Source: Sandarakinorhabdus limnophila DSM 17366 | Lineage (GTDB): Bacteria; Pseudomonadota; Alphaproteobacteria; Sphingomonadales; Sphingomonadaceae | Direction: 5' to 3' | NCBI RefSeq assembly: GCF_000420765.1 | Contig: NZ_ATVO01000006.1 | Span: 248,001 to 312,000 of the forward strand | Length of the DNA stretch: 64,000 nucleotides | In this document: positions 54,104 to 63,545 of the stretch, in pieces | Numbering within the stretch: position 1 is the stretch's first letter | How the letters are laid out: the number at the start of each line of letters is the position of its first letter | Position numbers and translations under genes: made by a program | Notes under the pieces: generated by a model | The model's database searches: none | Told to the model about the DNA's origin: nothing | The model's input: only the letters and a program-made list of their open reading frames with translations

Positions 54104-54934
54104 ATGCTCGAAGTTAATGGTCTGGTCTGCCGCTTTGGCGACGTGGTGGCGGTTGACAACGCGCGGCTGTCGATTGCCGGCGGCGAAATGGTTGGCGTTA
54201 TCGGTCGGTCAGGCTCTGGAAAGAGCAGTTTGTTGCGCTTGATCAACCGGTTGTATACGCCGCAAGCGGGCAGTATCCATTGGCAGGGCGCTTGCGTGTC
54301 TGCCTACACGGGCCGCGACTTGCGGAACTGGCGCCGCCGGGCCGCAATCATCTTTCAGGATTATAATCTCATTCCGCGCCTTGATGTGCTCACCAACGTT
54401 TTGTTGGGCACATTGGCTACGCGGCCGGTGCTGCCGTCGCTGGCCAACTATTTCACACCGGAACTGCGGGCGCGTGCCGTCATTGAGCTGGACCGACTGG
54501 GTATGGCTGAAGCCGCCTTTAAGCGGACCCAATATCTTTCAGGCGGTCAACAGCAGCGCGTCGCCATCGCGCGCGCCATGGTGCAGGATCCGGAAATTCT
54601 GCTCGCAGACGAACCGGTCGCATCGCTTGATCCCGTCAACAGCGAAATCGTCATGCAAAGCATTCTCGACATCAACCGATCGCGCGGGCTGACCGTTTTG
54701 ATCAACCTGCATTCCATCGACATCGCCCGCCGCTATTGCCAGCGGATCATCGGCATGAACCAGGGACGCATCGTATTTGACGGCCCTGTCAGCAGCCTTA
54801 CTGATCGGGCCGTCGCGGCAATTTATGGCGTCACGGTCGATCCTGAAGATGCAAGCTCGCCTGAGAGAAGAGAGGCCTTGCCGATCATGGAGCCGCTCTT
54901 GGCGACGCCCGCACAGAAGGTGGTGGCGCGATGA
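54104..54934 (+). CDS. phnC: Phosphonate ABC transporter ATPase PhnC
   Basis: 276 residues. Walker A '[17 protein letters not shown]', Q-loop '[18 protein letters not shown]', signature '[15 protein letters not shown]', Walker B '[13 protein letters not shown]' and H-loop '[13 protein letters not shown]'. It powers phosphonate import through PhnE. Here phnC follows phnD and phnE, the reverse of the E. coli phnCDE order. The stop overlaps the acetyltransferase start (ATGA). Confidence 0.95.
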   Translation: MLEVNGLVCRFGDVVAVDNARLSIAGGEMVGVIGRSGSGKSSLLRLINRLYTPQAGSIHWQGACVSAYTGRDLRNWRRRAAIIFQDYNLIPRLDVLTNVLLGTLATRPVLPSLANYFTPELRARAVIELDRLGMAEAAFKRTQYLSGGQQQRVAIARAMVQDPEILLADEPVASLDPVNSEIVMQSILDINRSRGLTVLINLHSIDIARRYCQRIIGMNQGRIVFDGPVSSLTDRAVAAIYGVTVDPEDASSPERREALPIMEPLLATPAQKVVAR

Positions 54935-55620
54935 GCAGCCGCCTTGCTGGTACAGCCGCAGAACGCGGCATGGCCTATGTTGCACGCCAAGTTCCCGCTC
55001 GGCCCCATTCCGTCAACCGGGGGCCAGAACCGCAGATTGATGCGGAGGCCTCCGTGGTCGACTGCGCCCTTGGGCGTTGGACACGGGTGGGAGCGCGAAC
55101 CCAGCTGAGTGAAGTCGCGTTCGGCGATTATTCCTATATCGTCAGCGACTCCAGCGCTACCTATGCCGATATTGGCAAATTCTGCTCGATTGCCCGCGAT
55201 GTCAGGATCAATCCAGGCAACCATCCGACATGGCGTGCAGCGCAGCATCATTTCAGCTACCGGGCCATTTCATACGATCTGGCCGATAATGATGACGCCG
55301 ATTTCTTCGAATGGCGCCGTGCAGATCGTGTTGTCATGGGCCACGACATCTGGATTGGCCACGGCGCCACGGTGCTGGCTGGCGTGACCATCGGTACTGG
55401 CGCCGTTGTGGGCGCTGGCGCGGTTGTGTCGAAAGACGTGCCGCCCTTTGCGGTCGTGGTCGGTGTGCCGGCCCGCATCCTGCGCTTCCGCTTTGAAGAG
55501 CCGCTGCGCGAAGCGCTGCTGGCGTTGGCCTGGTGGGATTGGGATGATGCGCGGCTGGCAGCGGCTCTGGAGGATTTCCGCCGGCTGAATGCTGCTGATT
55601 TCATCGCCCGCCATGACTGA
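54931..55620 (+). CDS. Hexapeptide-repeat acetyltransferase of phosphonate loci (TIGR03308-like)
   Basis: 229 residues. Left-handed beta-helix repeats: '[20 protein letters not shown]', '[18 protein letters not shown]', '[20 protein letters not shown]' and '[20 protein letters not shown]'. The insert with '[20 protein letters not shown]' fits the phosphonate-linked transferase family. The acyl acceptor is unproven; N-acetylation of aminoalkylphosphonates, as done by PhnO elsewhere, is plausible (no phnO is seen). The start overlaps phnC, and its stop lies inside phnN. Confidence 0.85.
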   Translation: MSSRLAGTAAERGMAYVARQVPARPHSVNRGPEPQIDAEASVVDCALGRWTRVGARTQLSEVAFGDYSYIVSDSSATYADIGKFCSIARDVRINPGNHPTWRAAQHHFSYRAISYDLADNDDADFFEWRRADRVVMGHDIWIGHGATVLAGVTIGTGAVVGAGAVVSKDVPPFAVVVGVPARILRFRFEEPLREALLALAWWDWDDARLAAALEDFRRLNAADFIARHD

Positions 55621-56179
55621 AGCAGTCCGCCCTGGGGTGCTGGTGTTGGTGGTGGGGCCGTCAGGCGCCGGCAAGGACAGTCTGCTGGCCGCGGCTCAAC
55701 ATGTGTTGGCTGGCAATACCGGCTTTGTGTTTCCAACTCGGGATGTCACGCGTCCGGCAGGCTCGGGCGGTGAAGCCCATAACCCGGTGACCGCCGACGA
55801 ATTTCGACTGCGCTGCAATGCCGGGGCCTATGCGCTTTGGTGGGAAGCCAATGGTCATGGCTATGGCATTCCAACGGCCATCGGTGCAGCGCTGGCAAGC
55901 GGGCAGACCGTACTGTGCAATGTCTCGCGCGGCGCGATCGAGCTGGCCCGACAGCGCTTTGCGCGCGTAGCGGTTATCTGGGTAACGGCACCGCTGGAGG
56001 TTCTGGCCAGACGCATTGCCGGTCGCGGTCGCGAAACAGCTGACGAAATCGCTGCCCGTTTGGCGCGTTTGCCACCAGCCGAGCCCACAGGATCAGATGT
56101 GACGATCATCGACAATGACGGAACACTTGAGGCTGCAGCCGCGAAATTCGTGTCGGCGGTCAGGGCTGCGGCAGCGTGA
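55613..56179 (+). CDS. phnN: Ribose 1,5-bisphosphate phosphokinase PhnN
   Basis: 188 residues from the ATG at 55613, chosen because it lies just before the P-loop '[17 protein letters not shown]'. Guanylate-kinase-like fold: '[20 protein letters not shown]', '[15 protein letters not shown]' and '[20 protein letters not shown]'. PhnN converts ribose 1,5-bisphosphate to PRPP, the last step of the C-P lyase pathway. It overlaps the acetyltransferase stop by 8 bases. Its 3' end overlaps the convergent 2H-phosphoesterase gene by 20 bases. Confidence 0.93.
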   Translation: MTEAVRPGVLVLVVGPSGAGKDSLLAAAQHVLAGNTGFVFPTRDVTRPAGSGGEAHNPVTADEFRLRCNAGAYALWWEANGHGYGIPTAIGAALASGQTVLCNVSRGAIELARQRFARVAVIWVTAPLEVLARRIAGRGRETADEIAARLARLPPAEPTGSDVTIIDNDGTLEAAAAKFVSAVRAAAA

Positions 56180-56852
56180 AACGCGCCAATATCGTGAATG
56201 GACTTTTGGTATCGGGCTGATGAAACAGGCTGATCGAAGTCACCTGATGCTGTCCGCAATCGTCCGCAAAATATTGGATGGCGGCATCGAGCAACTGCTG
56301 CCGGTCTCCACTATTCTCGATCCGGCCAGTCAACGTCATGTGAAAGCGGAAATCGTTAAAGACATAAGGGTAACCCCAAGCAGCAAGTTGTTCATGCTGG
56401 CGATCGGTCAAGGGCGCACGCAGGCGCCTGGCCATATCTGCCGGGGTGAGCGGAGCCCGAAACGGATCAATCAGGCGAACACTTGATTCATGCAACGCCT
56501 GCATCGATGTTGACGGCGCGGCGAGCCTGAATGCGATGAAACTGCCCATCGCTTGAGGCTCGATGATTGCGTTAAAGGCGGGATGTGTGCTCGCAAGCAT
56601 GGCCACCGCAGCGATCAGATCAGCCTGTGTCGCCGTTTCTGCGAGGGCAAAGGGGGCCTTCAGTGTTGCATGAAAGCCATAGTGACGCGGATCGGCAGTG
56701 AAGGCCTCGAAACGTTGGCCATCGAACCCCGGTAAAACCGGCTGTGGCAGCACAACACCGGTGGCCGCGTCGCGTCCCAGCCAGGCAGCCGCGCGCTGCC
56801 AGAATGCGCTTTCGCAATCCGGGGCGTAATAGATGGCAAAACGTTCAGGCAT
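56160..56852 (-). CDS. DUF1045 (2H phosphoesterase-like) phosphonate metabolism protein
   Basis: 230 residues from the ATG at 56852; the upstream frame extends into phnM and is not needed. The two 2H-superfamily motifs are 'YGFHATLKAPF' (H-A-T) and 'FRFHMTLTGR' (H-M-T), spaced as expected. 'RFAIYYAPDCESAFWQRAAA' and 'WLGRD' are typical of the C-P lyase operon member TIGR03223. It may open the cyclic ribose phosphate that PhnP handles elsewhere; no phnP is visible here. It lies 5 bases after phnM. Confidence 0.88.
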   Translation of the reverse strand: MPERFAIYYAPDCESAFWQRAAAWLGRDAATGVVLPQPVLPGFDGQRFEAFTADPRHYGFHATLKAPFALAETATQADLIAAVAMLASTHPAFNAIIEPQAMGSFIAFRLAAPSTSMQALHESSVRLIDPFRAPLTPADMARRLRAPLTDRQHEQLAAWGYPYVFNDFRFHMTLTGRIENSGDRQQLLDAAIQYFADDCGQHQVTSISLFHQPDTKSPFTILARFTLPQP

Positions 56853-56857
56853 CGGCT

Positions 56858-57982
56858 TCAGGCCACCCGGTTGCCGGCCAACCACACGGAAAGTGCCAGC
56901 GGCCAACGGCCCGGCTGCCAACGCACCTGCACAAGATCGGCACGCAGGCCCGGCGCAATTCGCCCGCGGTCTGTCAGGCCGGTAGCGCGCGCCGGATTGT
57001 CAGTTACTGTTGCGATCGCATCGGGCAACGAAAAGCCTTGGTCTGGTTCGACCAACAAGAATGCCGCCCGGATCATGGAAAGCGGAATATAGTCTGAAGC
57101 CAGAATGTCGAGCAGGCCGGCCTGCGCGGCAGCCTTGGCGGATAGATTGCCGGAATGGGAACCGCCACGCACCAGATTGGGTGCCCCCATGGCGATCGTC
57201 ATACCGGCGTGGCGGGCAGCCTGAGCGGCCACTTGGGTCACAGGAAACTCGGCCATGGTGCAGCCAAGTGACACTGCTTCGGCAATATGTTCAAGCGTGG
57301 CGTCGTCATGACCGGCTAGGGCAACGCCCTGCGCATGACAGATGTCGGCTAAGTGGCGTCGATTACGGCGGCACAGATCGGCTATTTCGGTGTCATCCAC
57401 CGTCTGATCAGACGGCGATTTCAGGTGCAATTGGCGCTGGCCGGGGCGGTGATCCATCAGCGACAACAGCCGCAGCCGAGGATGATCGAGGTAAGGCGCG
57501 GCAATATCCAGGATCGCTGACTTGGTCACCTCGAAACGCAAATGCAGGCCATGGTCGATTCGTAGCAGGCCGTCGCGCGTGCACTGGTCAATCGCAGCAA
57601 CCAACTTGGGAAAAGCGGCAGCTCGGTCGAGCCCGTTGCGTTCACCATGCAGGGCGAGGGAATCGAGCACAGTGGTAATGCCGGCGGCTGCACACTGCCC
57701 ATCGTGCGCTATTACCGCGCCCAGATCATCCCAATTGGCACCGGGACGCGGCTGATAATGTTTTTCCAGATTGTCGGTATGGATGTCCACTAGTCCGGGG
57801 ATCAGCAGGTCATCTCCCAGATCGACAGCCGTCCCTGACGGATCTGCGGTCTCCACGACCTCAGCGATGAAACCGCCGCGAACAACAACTTCACCGCTGA
57901 TACAGCAATCAGCAAGGACGATCCGACGACTGAACAGAACCTGCTGGTGCATCGTGGTCGCGGCGACGATTGCGGTCATCAT
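56858..57982 (-). CDS. phnM: Alpha-D-ribose 1-methylphosphonate 5-triphosphate diphosphatase PhnM (copy 1)
   Basis: 374 residues, amidohydrolase fold. Metal motif 'GLVDIHTDNLEKHYQPRPGA', then 'AHDGQCAAAGITTVLDSLAL', 'LLSLMDHRPGQRQ', 'GVALAGHDDATLEHI' and 'ILASDYIPLSMI'. It removes pyrophosphate from the ribose-triphosphate intermediate to give the PhnJ substrate. The start overlaps the phnL stop by 4 bases. A second phnM begins at 63542, which is unusual. Confidence 0.95.
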   Translation of the reverse strand: MMTAIVAATTMHQQVLFSRRIVLADCCISGEVVVRGGFIAEVVETADPSGTAVDLGDDLLIPGLVDIHTDNLEKHYQPRPGANWDDLGAVIAHDGQCAAAGITTVLDSLALHGERNGLDRAAAFPKLVAAIDQCTRDGLLRIDHGLHLRFEVTKSAILDIAAPYLDHPRLRLLSLMDHRPGQRQLHLKSPSDQTVDDTEIADLCRRNRRHLADICHAQGVALAGHDDATLEHIAEAVSLGCTMAEFPVTQVAAQAARHAGMTIAMGAPNLVRGGSHSGNLSAKAAAQAGLLDILASDYIPLSMIRAAFLLVEPDQGFSLPDAIATVTDNPARATGLTDRGRIAPGLRADLVQVRWQPGRWPLALSVWLAGNRVA

Positions 57983-58704
57983 GCGGCCGCGCGGTGACGC
58001 GCTACGTCAAACAAGCGGGTGGCCACCTGTTCGCGCACAATTTCGTCGTGGAAGATCCCAACCATCGCGGTGCCGCGCGCGCGGGCCTCGTTCATCAACG
58101 CCACGACCGTGCCCCGGTTGGCCGCATCAAGGGACGCCGTGGGTTCATCGAGGAGCAGCACGGGATATTCGCGCACCATCACGCGGGCGATGTTCACCCG
58201 CTGCTGCTCGCCGCCGGAAAATGTCGCCGGCGGCAGCTGCCAAAGCGTGGACGGCAGGTTCAGTTTGGTAAGAATGGTTTCGGCACGTTCCCTGGCTTCG
58301 GCTGCGTCCACGCCATTTTCCAGCAAGGGCTCCATGACCAGAGCCAAGGTCGGGATGCGCGGGATCACGCGCAGGAACTGGCTGACATAGCCCATCGTGC
58401 GCCGCCTTACGTCGAGCACAAGATGCGGTGGGGCGCGTGTGATGTCCACGAACTGGCTGTCGTGGCTGATCTCGACGCTGCCCGCGCACGGCAAATAATT
58501 GGCATAGATCGAACGCAACAATGTGGATTTTCCCATGCCCGAAGCGCCGGCAAGCACGACACACTCGCCGCTGCGAACTTCCAGCGAGACATCGGCGAAC
58601 ACCGGAACCACGGCAGCGCCCTGGTTGTGAAGCGTGAAGCTTTTGCCAAGACCGGTGATGCGGATGGCGGGCTGATCGTTCTGGTGCATCGTTTGCCCCT
58701 TCAA
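57979..58704 (-). CDS. phnL: C-P lyase ATP-binding subunit PhnL
   Basis: 241 residues, ABC-type ATPase without a transporter partner. Walker A 'VLAGASGMGKSTLLRSIYAN', signature 'FSGGEQQRVNIARVM', Walker B 'PVLLLDEPTASLDAANRGTV'. PhnL belongs to the C-P lyase complex with PhnGHI. The start overlaps the phnK stop (ATGA); a second ATG five codons in is possible. Confidence 0.94.
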   Translation of the reverse strand: MKGQTMHQNDQPAIRITGLGKSFTLHNQGAAVVPVFADVSLEVRSGECVVLAGASGMGKSTLLRSIYANYLPCAGSVEISHDSQFVDITRAPPHLVLDVRRRTMGYVSQFLRVIPRIPTLALVMEPLLENGVDAAEARERAETILTKLNLPSTLWQLPPATFSGGEQQRVNIARVMVREYPVLLLDEPTASLDAANRGTVVALMNEARARGTAMVGIFHDEIVREQVATRLFDVARHRAAA

Positions 58705-59498
58705 ATCTGCAGAACGGAAGACACCAGCAACTGGGTGTAACCATGCTGGGGATCATCGAGCACCTGATCGGTCAGGCCATGTTCCACGACGTCGCCCGAT
58801 TTCATCACCAGCAGCCTGTCGGCCAGCAGCCGCGCCACGCCGATGTCATGGGTTACAATGATCGCTGCTAGGCCCATGTCGCGCACCAGCGCGCGCATTA
58901 GATCAAGCAGGCGGGCCTGCACCGACACATCCAGCCCGCCGGTGGGTTCATCCATGAACACCAAACTGGGACCATGTATCAGATTGCGGGCGATCTGCAG
59001 CCGCTGCTGCATGCCCCCCGAAAAGGTGCGTGGCTTGTTGTCGATGCGGGCGGTGTCGAGTTCCACCCGTGCGAACCAATCCAGCGAAAGCGCCCGCATT
59101 TGGCCATAATGGCGGGTGCCATTCATCATCATTGGCTCAGCAACATTGGCACCGCCCGACACCCGCATGCGCAGACCATCCCGCGGATTCTGGTGGACGT
59201 AGCCCCACTCTTCCCGGCTGATTCTGCGGCGATCCTGCTCCGAAAGTGCAAAGATATCGGTCAACCCGTGACGGCGGCTGGCAAAAAGCACCTCCCCGCT
59301 GGTGGGTGCCAACTGGCCCGAAAGGCAACGCAGCAGCGTGGTCTTGCCCGACCCGCTTTCACCGACAATGCCGAGAATCTCACCACGGCGAAGTTCGAAC
59401 GATACATTGCGGCACGCGGCAAGCGGACCGAAGTAGTGATGCAGACTTTTTACGGACAGCAGCGGCCCGTCCGATTGAACCTGTGTCATGACGGTCAT
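58701..59498 (-). CDS. phnK: C-P lyase ATP-binding subunit PhnK
   Basis: 265 residues. Walker A 'GIVGESGSGKTTLLRCLSGQ', 'YVHQNPRDGLRMRVSGGANV' in the Q-loop region as in PhnK, signature 'FSGGMQQRLQIARNL', Walker B 'LVFMDEPTGGLDVSVQARLL'. PhnK binds the PhnGHIJ core near PhnJ and couples ATP hydrolysis to turnover. The start overlaps the phnJ stop by 4 bases. Confidence 0.95.
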   Translation of the reverse strand: MTVMTQVQSDGPLLSVKSLHHYFGPLAACRNVSFELRRGEILGIVGESGSGKTTLLRCLSGQLAPTSGEVLFASRRHGLTDIFALSEQDRRRISREEWGYVHQNPRDGLRMRVSGGANVAEPMMMNGTRHYGQMRALSLDWFARVELDTARIDNKPRTFSGGMQQRLQIARNLIHGPSLVFMDEPTGGLDVSVQARLLDLMRALVRDMGLAAIIVTHDIGVARLLADRLLVMKSGDVVEHGLTDQVLDDPQHGYTQLLVSSVLQI

Positions 59499-60442
59499 GC
59501 CTCGATCCCCACAGCGGCGGCGTCATCATCTGTGTTGTCGTCGCCGGTTGCCAGGCCGTCCAGCGCGTGGCCAGCCATCGGTCCGGCATGGCCGGCGACG
59601 CGGCGATCGCCGCAATATGCGCTGTCGGAACAAACGAACATGCGGTTGCCCGCATCATCCAGAATGACCTCGTCCTTGTAGCTTTCACCGCAGCCGCACA
59701 GCCCGCAGACCTCATCCCAGCTCTGCACTTCGAAAGGATAATCTTCGAAATCCAGGCTGCGCACATCGGTGTGAGGCGGCACCGCATAAACCCGCTTTTC
59801 GCGCCCAGCACCAAACAGGTGCAGTGCCTCGCTCTGATGCAGTTTTGGATTGTCGAACTTTGGGATTGGCGACGGCGACATCAAGTAGCGTTCGTCTACC
59901 AGCACCGGGTAGCCTGCCCCGCCGGCAATGCGACCAAAAGCTGCCACGCTTTCATAGAGTGAAAGATACTGCAGGCCATATTCCTCATAGGCATGCATGG
60001 CCCGTGTTTCAGTTTCGCGCGGTTCAAGGCCGCGCAGCGGTTCGGGCTGAGGCACCTGGTAGACCATGATCTGGCCCGGTCCCAGCGGCGCCTCAGGGAT
60101 GCGGTGCCGGGTCTGTATGATGCTGGCGTCCTGCGTGCGTTCGGTGGTGGCTACATCGGCAACCCGCGCAAAGAAGCGGCGGATGGAAACGGCATTGGTG
60201 GTGTCGTCGGCACCCTGGTCGATGCATTTGTACACATCGTCGGGCCCGATGATCGCGGCCGTCAACTGGATGCCGCCCGTGCCCCAGCCATAAGGCACCG
60301 GCATCTCGCGCGAACCAAATGGCACCTGATAGCCGGGGATGGCGATGGCTTTGAGAATGGCGCGGCGCACCATCCGCTTGGTCTGCTCATCAAGATAGGC
60401 ATAGTTATAGGCGCGCCGGTTGCTCTGATTTGCAATGGTCAT
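59495..60442 (-). CDS. phnJ: Alpha-D-ribose 1-methylphosphonate 5-phosphate C-P lyase PhnJ
   Basis: 315 residues from the ATG at 60442, which overlaps the phnI stop; the longer frame is not needed. The cysteine pattern is exactly C-x2-C-x21-C-x5-C ('EVCGLCGCGES' and 'FVCSDSAYCGD'): the first three ligate the [4Fe-4S] cluster and the last is the catalytic thiyl cysteine. 'AIPGYQVPFGSREMPVPYGW' holds the conserved glycine that carries the glycyl radical. It breaks the C-P bond by radical SAM chemistry. The C-terminal tail after 'GHALDG' is a short acidic extension. Confidence 0.97.
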   Translation of the reverse strand: MTIANQSNRRAYNYAYLDEQTKRMVRRAILKAIAIPGYQVPFGSREMPVPYGWGTGGIQLTAAIIGPDDVYKCIDQGADDTTNAVSIRRFFARVADVATTERTQDASIIQTRHRIPEAPLGPGQIMVYQVPQPEPLRGLEPRETETRAMHAYEEYGLQYLSLYESVAAFGRIAGGAGYPVLVDERYLMSPSPIPKFDNPKLHQSEALHLFGAGREKRVYAVPPHTDVRSLDFEDYPFEVQSWDEVCGLCGCGESYKDEVILDDAGNRMFVCSDSAYCGDRRVAGHAGPMAGHALDGLATGDDNTDDDAAAVGIEA

Positions 60443-61554
60443 TCTGCTGCCTCCGAAAGGCCATCGCCCGGCGCGCGCGCAGCCTGCCATTCCCGGCGCA
60501 GGCGCCGGATGAACTGAAGCTCGGCCTGGAAGTCCACATAATGTGGCAGCTTGAGATGCTGCACGAAGCCCGACGCTTCGACATTGTCGCTGTGATACAG
60601 GACAAATTCCTCGTCTTGTACGGCGTGAGCGGGCGCTTCGCCCACTTCGGCATGACGCAATGCGCGGTCAACGATCGCCATGCTCATGGCCTTGCGTTCA
60701 TTGTGGCCAAACACCAGTCCATAACCGAACGTGAATTGCGGCGGGCGTTCTGCCGAACCCTCGAAATTCGAGATCATCTGGCATTCGGTGACAGTGATTT
60801 CGCCCACTTCGATGGGAAATCCCAACTCTTCGGGCTGAAATTCCACCACGACGTTGCCCATGCGGATTTCGCCGCACAAGGGGTGGGTGTTGCCCCACCC
60901 GCGCTGCGACGCATAAGCGAGGCTTAGCAGAAAGCCCTCGTCACCGCGGGCCAGCGCCTGAAGCCGCTGGTCACGCCCGGCCGGGAACGCCATGGGCTCG
61001 CGAGTCAGGTCATAGGGTTCGCTTCCGTCCGCTGGATCGGCTTCCGGTGTTTCCAGCAGCGCTTCGTGCGCAAACACGGAAGCGATCGTGGGCATCTGGT
61101 CAGCCAGCGGCTTGCTGGCGAGGGTGGCCTTGGTGTCGGGACCGGTGTCGGCCAGATCGAAGTTGATCAGCCGGTGGGTATAATCAAAGGTCGGGCCGAG
61201 AATCTGGCCGCCAGGAATATCCTTGAAGGCAGCCGAAACCCGCCGCTGGACAGCCATGTCCTTGGTGCTGACGGCTTGCGACATGCCAAATCGCGGCAAG
61301 GTCGTGCGGTAGGCGCGCAGCAGGAAGATCGCTTCGGTCACATCGCCGCGCGCCTGCTTCAGCGCCAGGGCGGCCAGTTCGGGATCGTAACAGCTGCCTT
61401 CGGCCATGACCCGGTCAACCGCCAGCGACAGTTGTTCGCGGATCTGGGCAACTTCGATCTCGGCCACACCAGGATCGCCGCGGCGCTTTTCGTCGAGCCA
61501 GCGATGGGCGTTGTCGATCGCCCGCTCACCGCCTTTTACGGAGACATAGGCCAT
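60439..61554 (-). CDS. phnI: C-P lyase core subunit PhnI
   Basis: 371 residues. 'VSVKGGERAIDNAHRWLDEK', 'EGSCYDPELAALALKQARGD', 'IPGGQILGPTFDYTHRLINF', and the C-terminal 'HSDNVEASGFVQHLKLPHYV' are hallmarks. With PhnGHL it installs the phosphonate on ribose of ATP, releasing adenine. It lies 3 bases after phnH. Confidence 0.96.
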   Translation of the reverse strand: MAYVSVKGGERAIDNAHRWLDEKRRGDPGVAEIEVAQIREQLSLAVDRVMAEGSCYDPELAALALKQARGDVTEAIFLLRAYRTTLPRFGMSQAVSTKDMAVQRRVSAAFKDIPGGQILGPTFDYTHRLINFDLADTGPDTKATLASKPLADQMPTIASVFAHEALLETPEADPADGSEPYDLTREPMAFPAGRDQRLQALARGDEGFLLSLAYASQRGWGNTHPLCGEIRMGNVVVEFQPEELGFPIEVGEITVTECQMISNFEGSAERPPQFTFGYGLVFGHNERKAMSMAIVDRALRHAEVGEAPAHAVQDEEFVLYHSDNVEASGFVQHLKLPHYVDFQAELQFIRRLRREWQAARAPGDGLSEAAE

Positions 61555-61557
61555 GGT

Positions 61558-62178
61558 TCATTTCCCTTTGGCTGAAGACGGTGAAATCCGCGTTGATCGC
61601 GGCAAACCGACGATCTGAGTGCCACAAGTCAACACGAGATCGACACCGAGCTGGAACCGGGCACGATCCTGCGCCACCGCGCCCCAGAACGCCGCAGACA
61701 GGCCCGCCGGCGCAATGGACAACGGTTCGGCAATACCGGGCCCGGTCAAATCGATTGCCGCTCCGCCCACGAGGGCCGGACAGACGATCAGCAGTGTCGT
61801 CGACCTTTCCGGGTATTTGGCATCGCCGGCGTTGAAATGATCAATCTGCGGCACGTTGTGCGGCCCAGCCAGAGCAAAGGCGGCGGCAGCAGGATCAGTG
61901 GTGACGGGGCAACCGCAATGGAACCGGACCCAGTTTGCCAGACGGCGGCCGTCAGCGTCATCCGGGAACCAAACTGGCGTTTCAAAATCCAGCAGCGCCA
62001 GCGCAATTGCTCCGGCCGCTTCAAAACCAGGCACGGGCGGTGAGACCAGTACATCTAGATCCGTTACGCGTCCGGGCTTGGCCATGGAATCCATCAGGCG
62101 GCGAAAGGTTCGCTGCGCATCAAGCGCCAGATCGGCAAAACCCGGCGCCATATCGGTAAGCGCTTGCGCAGCAATCAT
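61558..62178 (-). CDS. phnH: C-P lyase core subunit PhnH
   Basis: 206 residues. 'DLALDAQRTFRRLMDSMAKP' is the N-terminal family signature; later 'GTEEYPDRSATLLI'-like sequence appears as 'DAKYPERSTTLLIVCPALVG'. The C-terminal 'WGAVAQDRARFQLGVDLVLT' is typical. It is part of the PhnGHIJ core. The start overlaps the phnG stop by 4 bases. Confidence 0.94.
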   Translation of the reverse strand: MIAAQALTDMAPGFADLALDAQRTFRRLMDSMAKPGRVTDLDVLVSPPVPGFEAAGAIALALLDFETPVWFPDDADGRRLANWVRFHCGCPVTTDPAAAAFALAGPHNVPQIDHFNAGDAKYPERSTTLLIVCPALVGGAAIDLTGPGIAEPLSIAPAGLSAAFWGAVAQDRARFQLGVDLVLTCGTQIVGLPRSTRISPSSAKGK

Positions 62179-62654
62179 TTCGGCCCCCGGTTGCGTACCA
62201 TCGTGAAGAACTCCACCTTGGTCGCTGCCGCCTTGCGCGCCTCCAGCGCTTCGCGGGCGGCCTGTTGTTCGGCCAGCGGCACCAGAATGTGTTGTTCAAG
62301 AACATCGCGCCACGCCGGATCCTGGACCATGGCATCGGCAAGCGCCGCCAATTCGGCGTGGTCGTGATCCCGGCCAATCACATAGCCGACCCCAACAGTG
62401 CCATTGGCGATCTGCATGGTCGCGCGGGCGACAGGCATTTCGCCCAGGTTGAAACGGGCACCATCACCACCGATACGTCCACGCACCATGATCAACCCGG
62501 TTTCGCTGGGCCGCAGCCGCTGGGTAGCCGGCAAATCGGGCAACGATTCGAACAATGCGCGCACCGTCTCCTGAGGATTACGGGCCACAAGCGCATGAGC
62601 CCGCTGCCGCGCCTCAACAACCTCCTGCCCTTGTTGCATTTCGCTCTCAGCCAT
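62175..62654 (-). CDS. phnG: C-P lyase core subunit PhnG
   Basis: 159 residues from the ATG at 62654; the in-frame starts further up would lie above the promoter. 'GLIMVRGRIGGDGARFNLGE' with 'VARATMQIANGTVGVGYVIG' is the PhnG core, followed by 'DHDHAELAALADAMVQDPAW'. First gene of phnGHIJKLM and the 2H phosphoesterase; every junction overlaps or is within 5 bases. No good ribosome-binding site is visible upstream. Confidence 0.94.
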   Translation of the reverse strand: MAESEMQQGQEVVEARQRAHALVARNPQETVRALFESLPDLPATQRLRPSETGLIMVRGRIGGDGARFNLGEMPVARATMQIANGTVGVGYVIGRDHDHAELAALADAMVQDPAWRDVLEQHILVPLAEQQAAREALEARKAAATKVEFFTMVRNRGPK

Positions 62655-62685
62655 AACGAATATATCCCAAGGAACACCAAAACCT

Positions 62686-62713
62686 TTTATAGAAAAGTAA
62701 AGAGTCAGCTCAA
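62686..62713 (-). promoter_or_regulatory. Likely promoter of the phnG operon
   Basis: On the minus strand TTGAGC (62713-62708) and TATAAA (62691-62686) are separated by 16 bases, a good sigma-70-type pair. Transcription would start near 62679, about 25 bases before phnG. The 160-base divergent region it shares with phnF is AT-rich, where the PhnF repressor would be expected to bind. Confidence 0.55.
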
Positions 62714-62816
62714 TACAAATCAACGTTGCAGAAATATGACTAATTTAAAACTTGTTGCCGCTTAAATGTTACTGTCATGATTCCTTATTATTCCGGGCTC
62801 TGGAGGGCGAGCGGGG

Positions 62817-63545
62817 ATGTGGGACACGATAGCGACCGATCTAGAGCGGGCCATCGCTGAGCGCCGGCTGGCACCAGGCGACAAACTGCCGAGTGAACAG
62901 CAGCTTGTCCGAAAATATTACGTCAACCGGCACATGGTGAGGCGGGCACTGTCCCGGCTTGTGCAAAAGGGCTTGATCATCAGCCACCAGGGCCGCGGCA
63001 GCTATGTTTCCCGATCAACGTTTCAGATGCCGATCACCCAGAGGACCCGTTTCAGCCAGTCGGTGCGAGCGGCCGGTGCAGTTCATTCGAGCCAAACACT
63101 GCGTTTGGAAGTGATCCCCGGGCCGGCCGACGTCGCCCGGGAACTCGAGGTAAAGGCAGGCACGGCAATGCTGCGCCTTCAGCGGCTTTCTGTAGTGGAT
63201 GGGCAGGCAACCGGGATCAGCGACCATTACTTCGTTGCCGTCCGTGTGCCGGGCTTTGCCGAGGTCTACGAACAGTGCGGCTCGATCACGGCAACGCTCA
63301 TTACAATTGGCATTCATGACTATGTGCGGCTGCGCACCCGGATCCATGCCCGGTTGCCGACACCAGGCGAAGCCCAACTGCTGGGCATGCCGCAGCATGT
63401 CCCATTGATCATTACCCGCGCTACCAATGTGGACCTGGATGGCGCCATCCTCGAATACGGCGAAGCGCGTCTGGCAGCTGACCGCGTTGAACTGGTCATG
63501 CAGTCGCCCCCCACACCCGAACCCAACGGAGCTTCAGGTTCATGA
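62817..63545 (+). CDS. phnF: GntR/UTRA-family regulator PhnF
   Basis: 242 residues. GntR winged helix 'LAPGDKLPSEQQLVRKYYVN' then 'RHMVRRALSRLVQKGLIISH' and 'GRGSYVSR'. The C-terminal UTRA ligand domain has 'GTAMLRLQRLSVVDGQATGI' and 'LIITRATNVDLDGAILEYGE'. This is the HutC-type subfamily used as PhnF in C-P lyase loci. It is divergent from phnG and probably represses both directions. A perfect CTGTCAT half Pho-box (62772-62778) lies upstream. The stop overlaps the second phnM. Confidence 0.9.
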   Translation: MWDTIATDLERAIAERRLAPGDKLPSEQQLVRKYYVNRHMVRRALSRLVQKGLIISHQGRGSYVSRSTFQMPITQRTRFSQSVRAAGAVHSSQTLRLEVIPGPADVARELEVKAGTAMLRLQRLSVVDGQATGISDHYFVAVRVPGFAEVYEQCGSITATLITIGIHDYVRLRTRIHARLPTPGEAQLLGMPQHVPLIITRATNVDLDGAILEYGEARLAADRVELVMQSPPTPEPNGASGS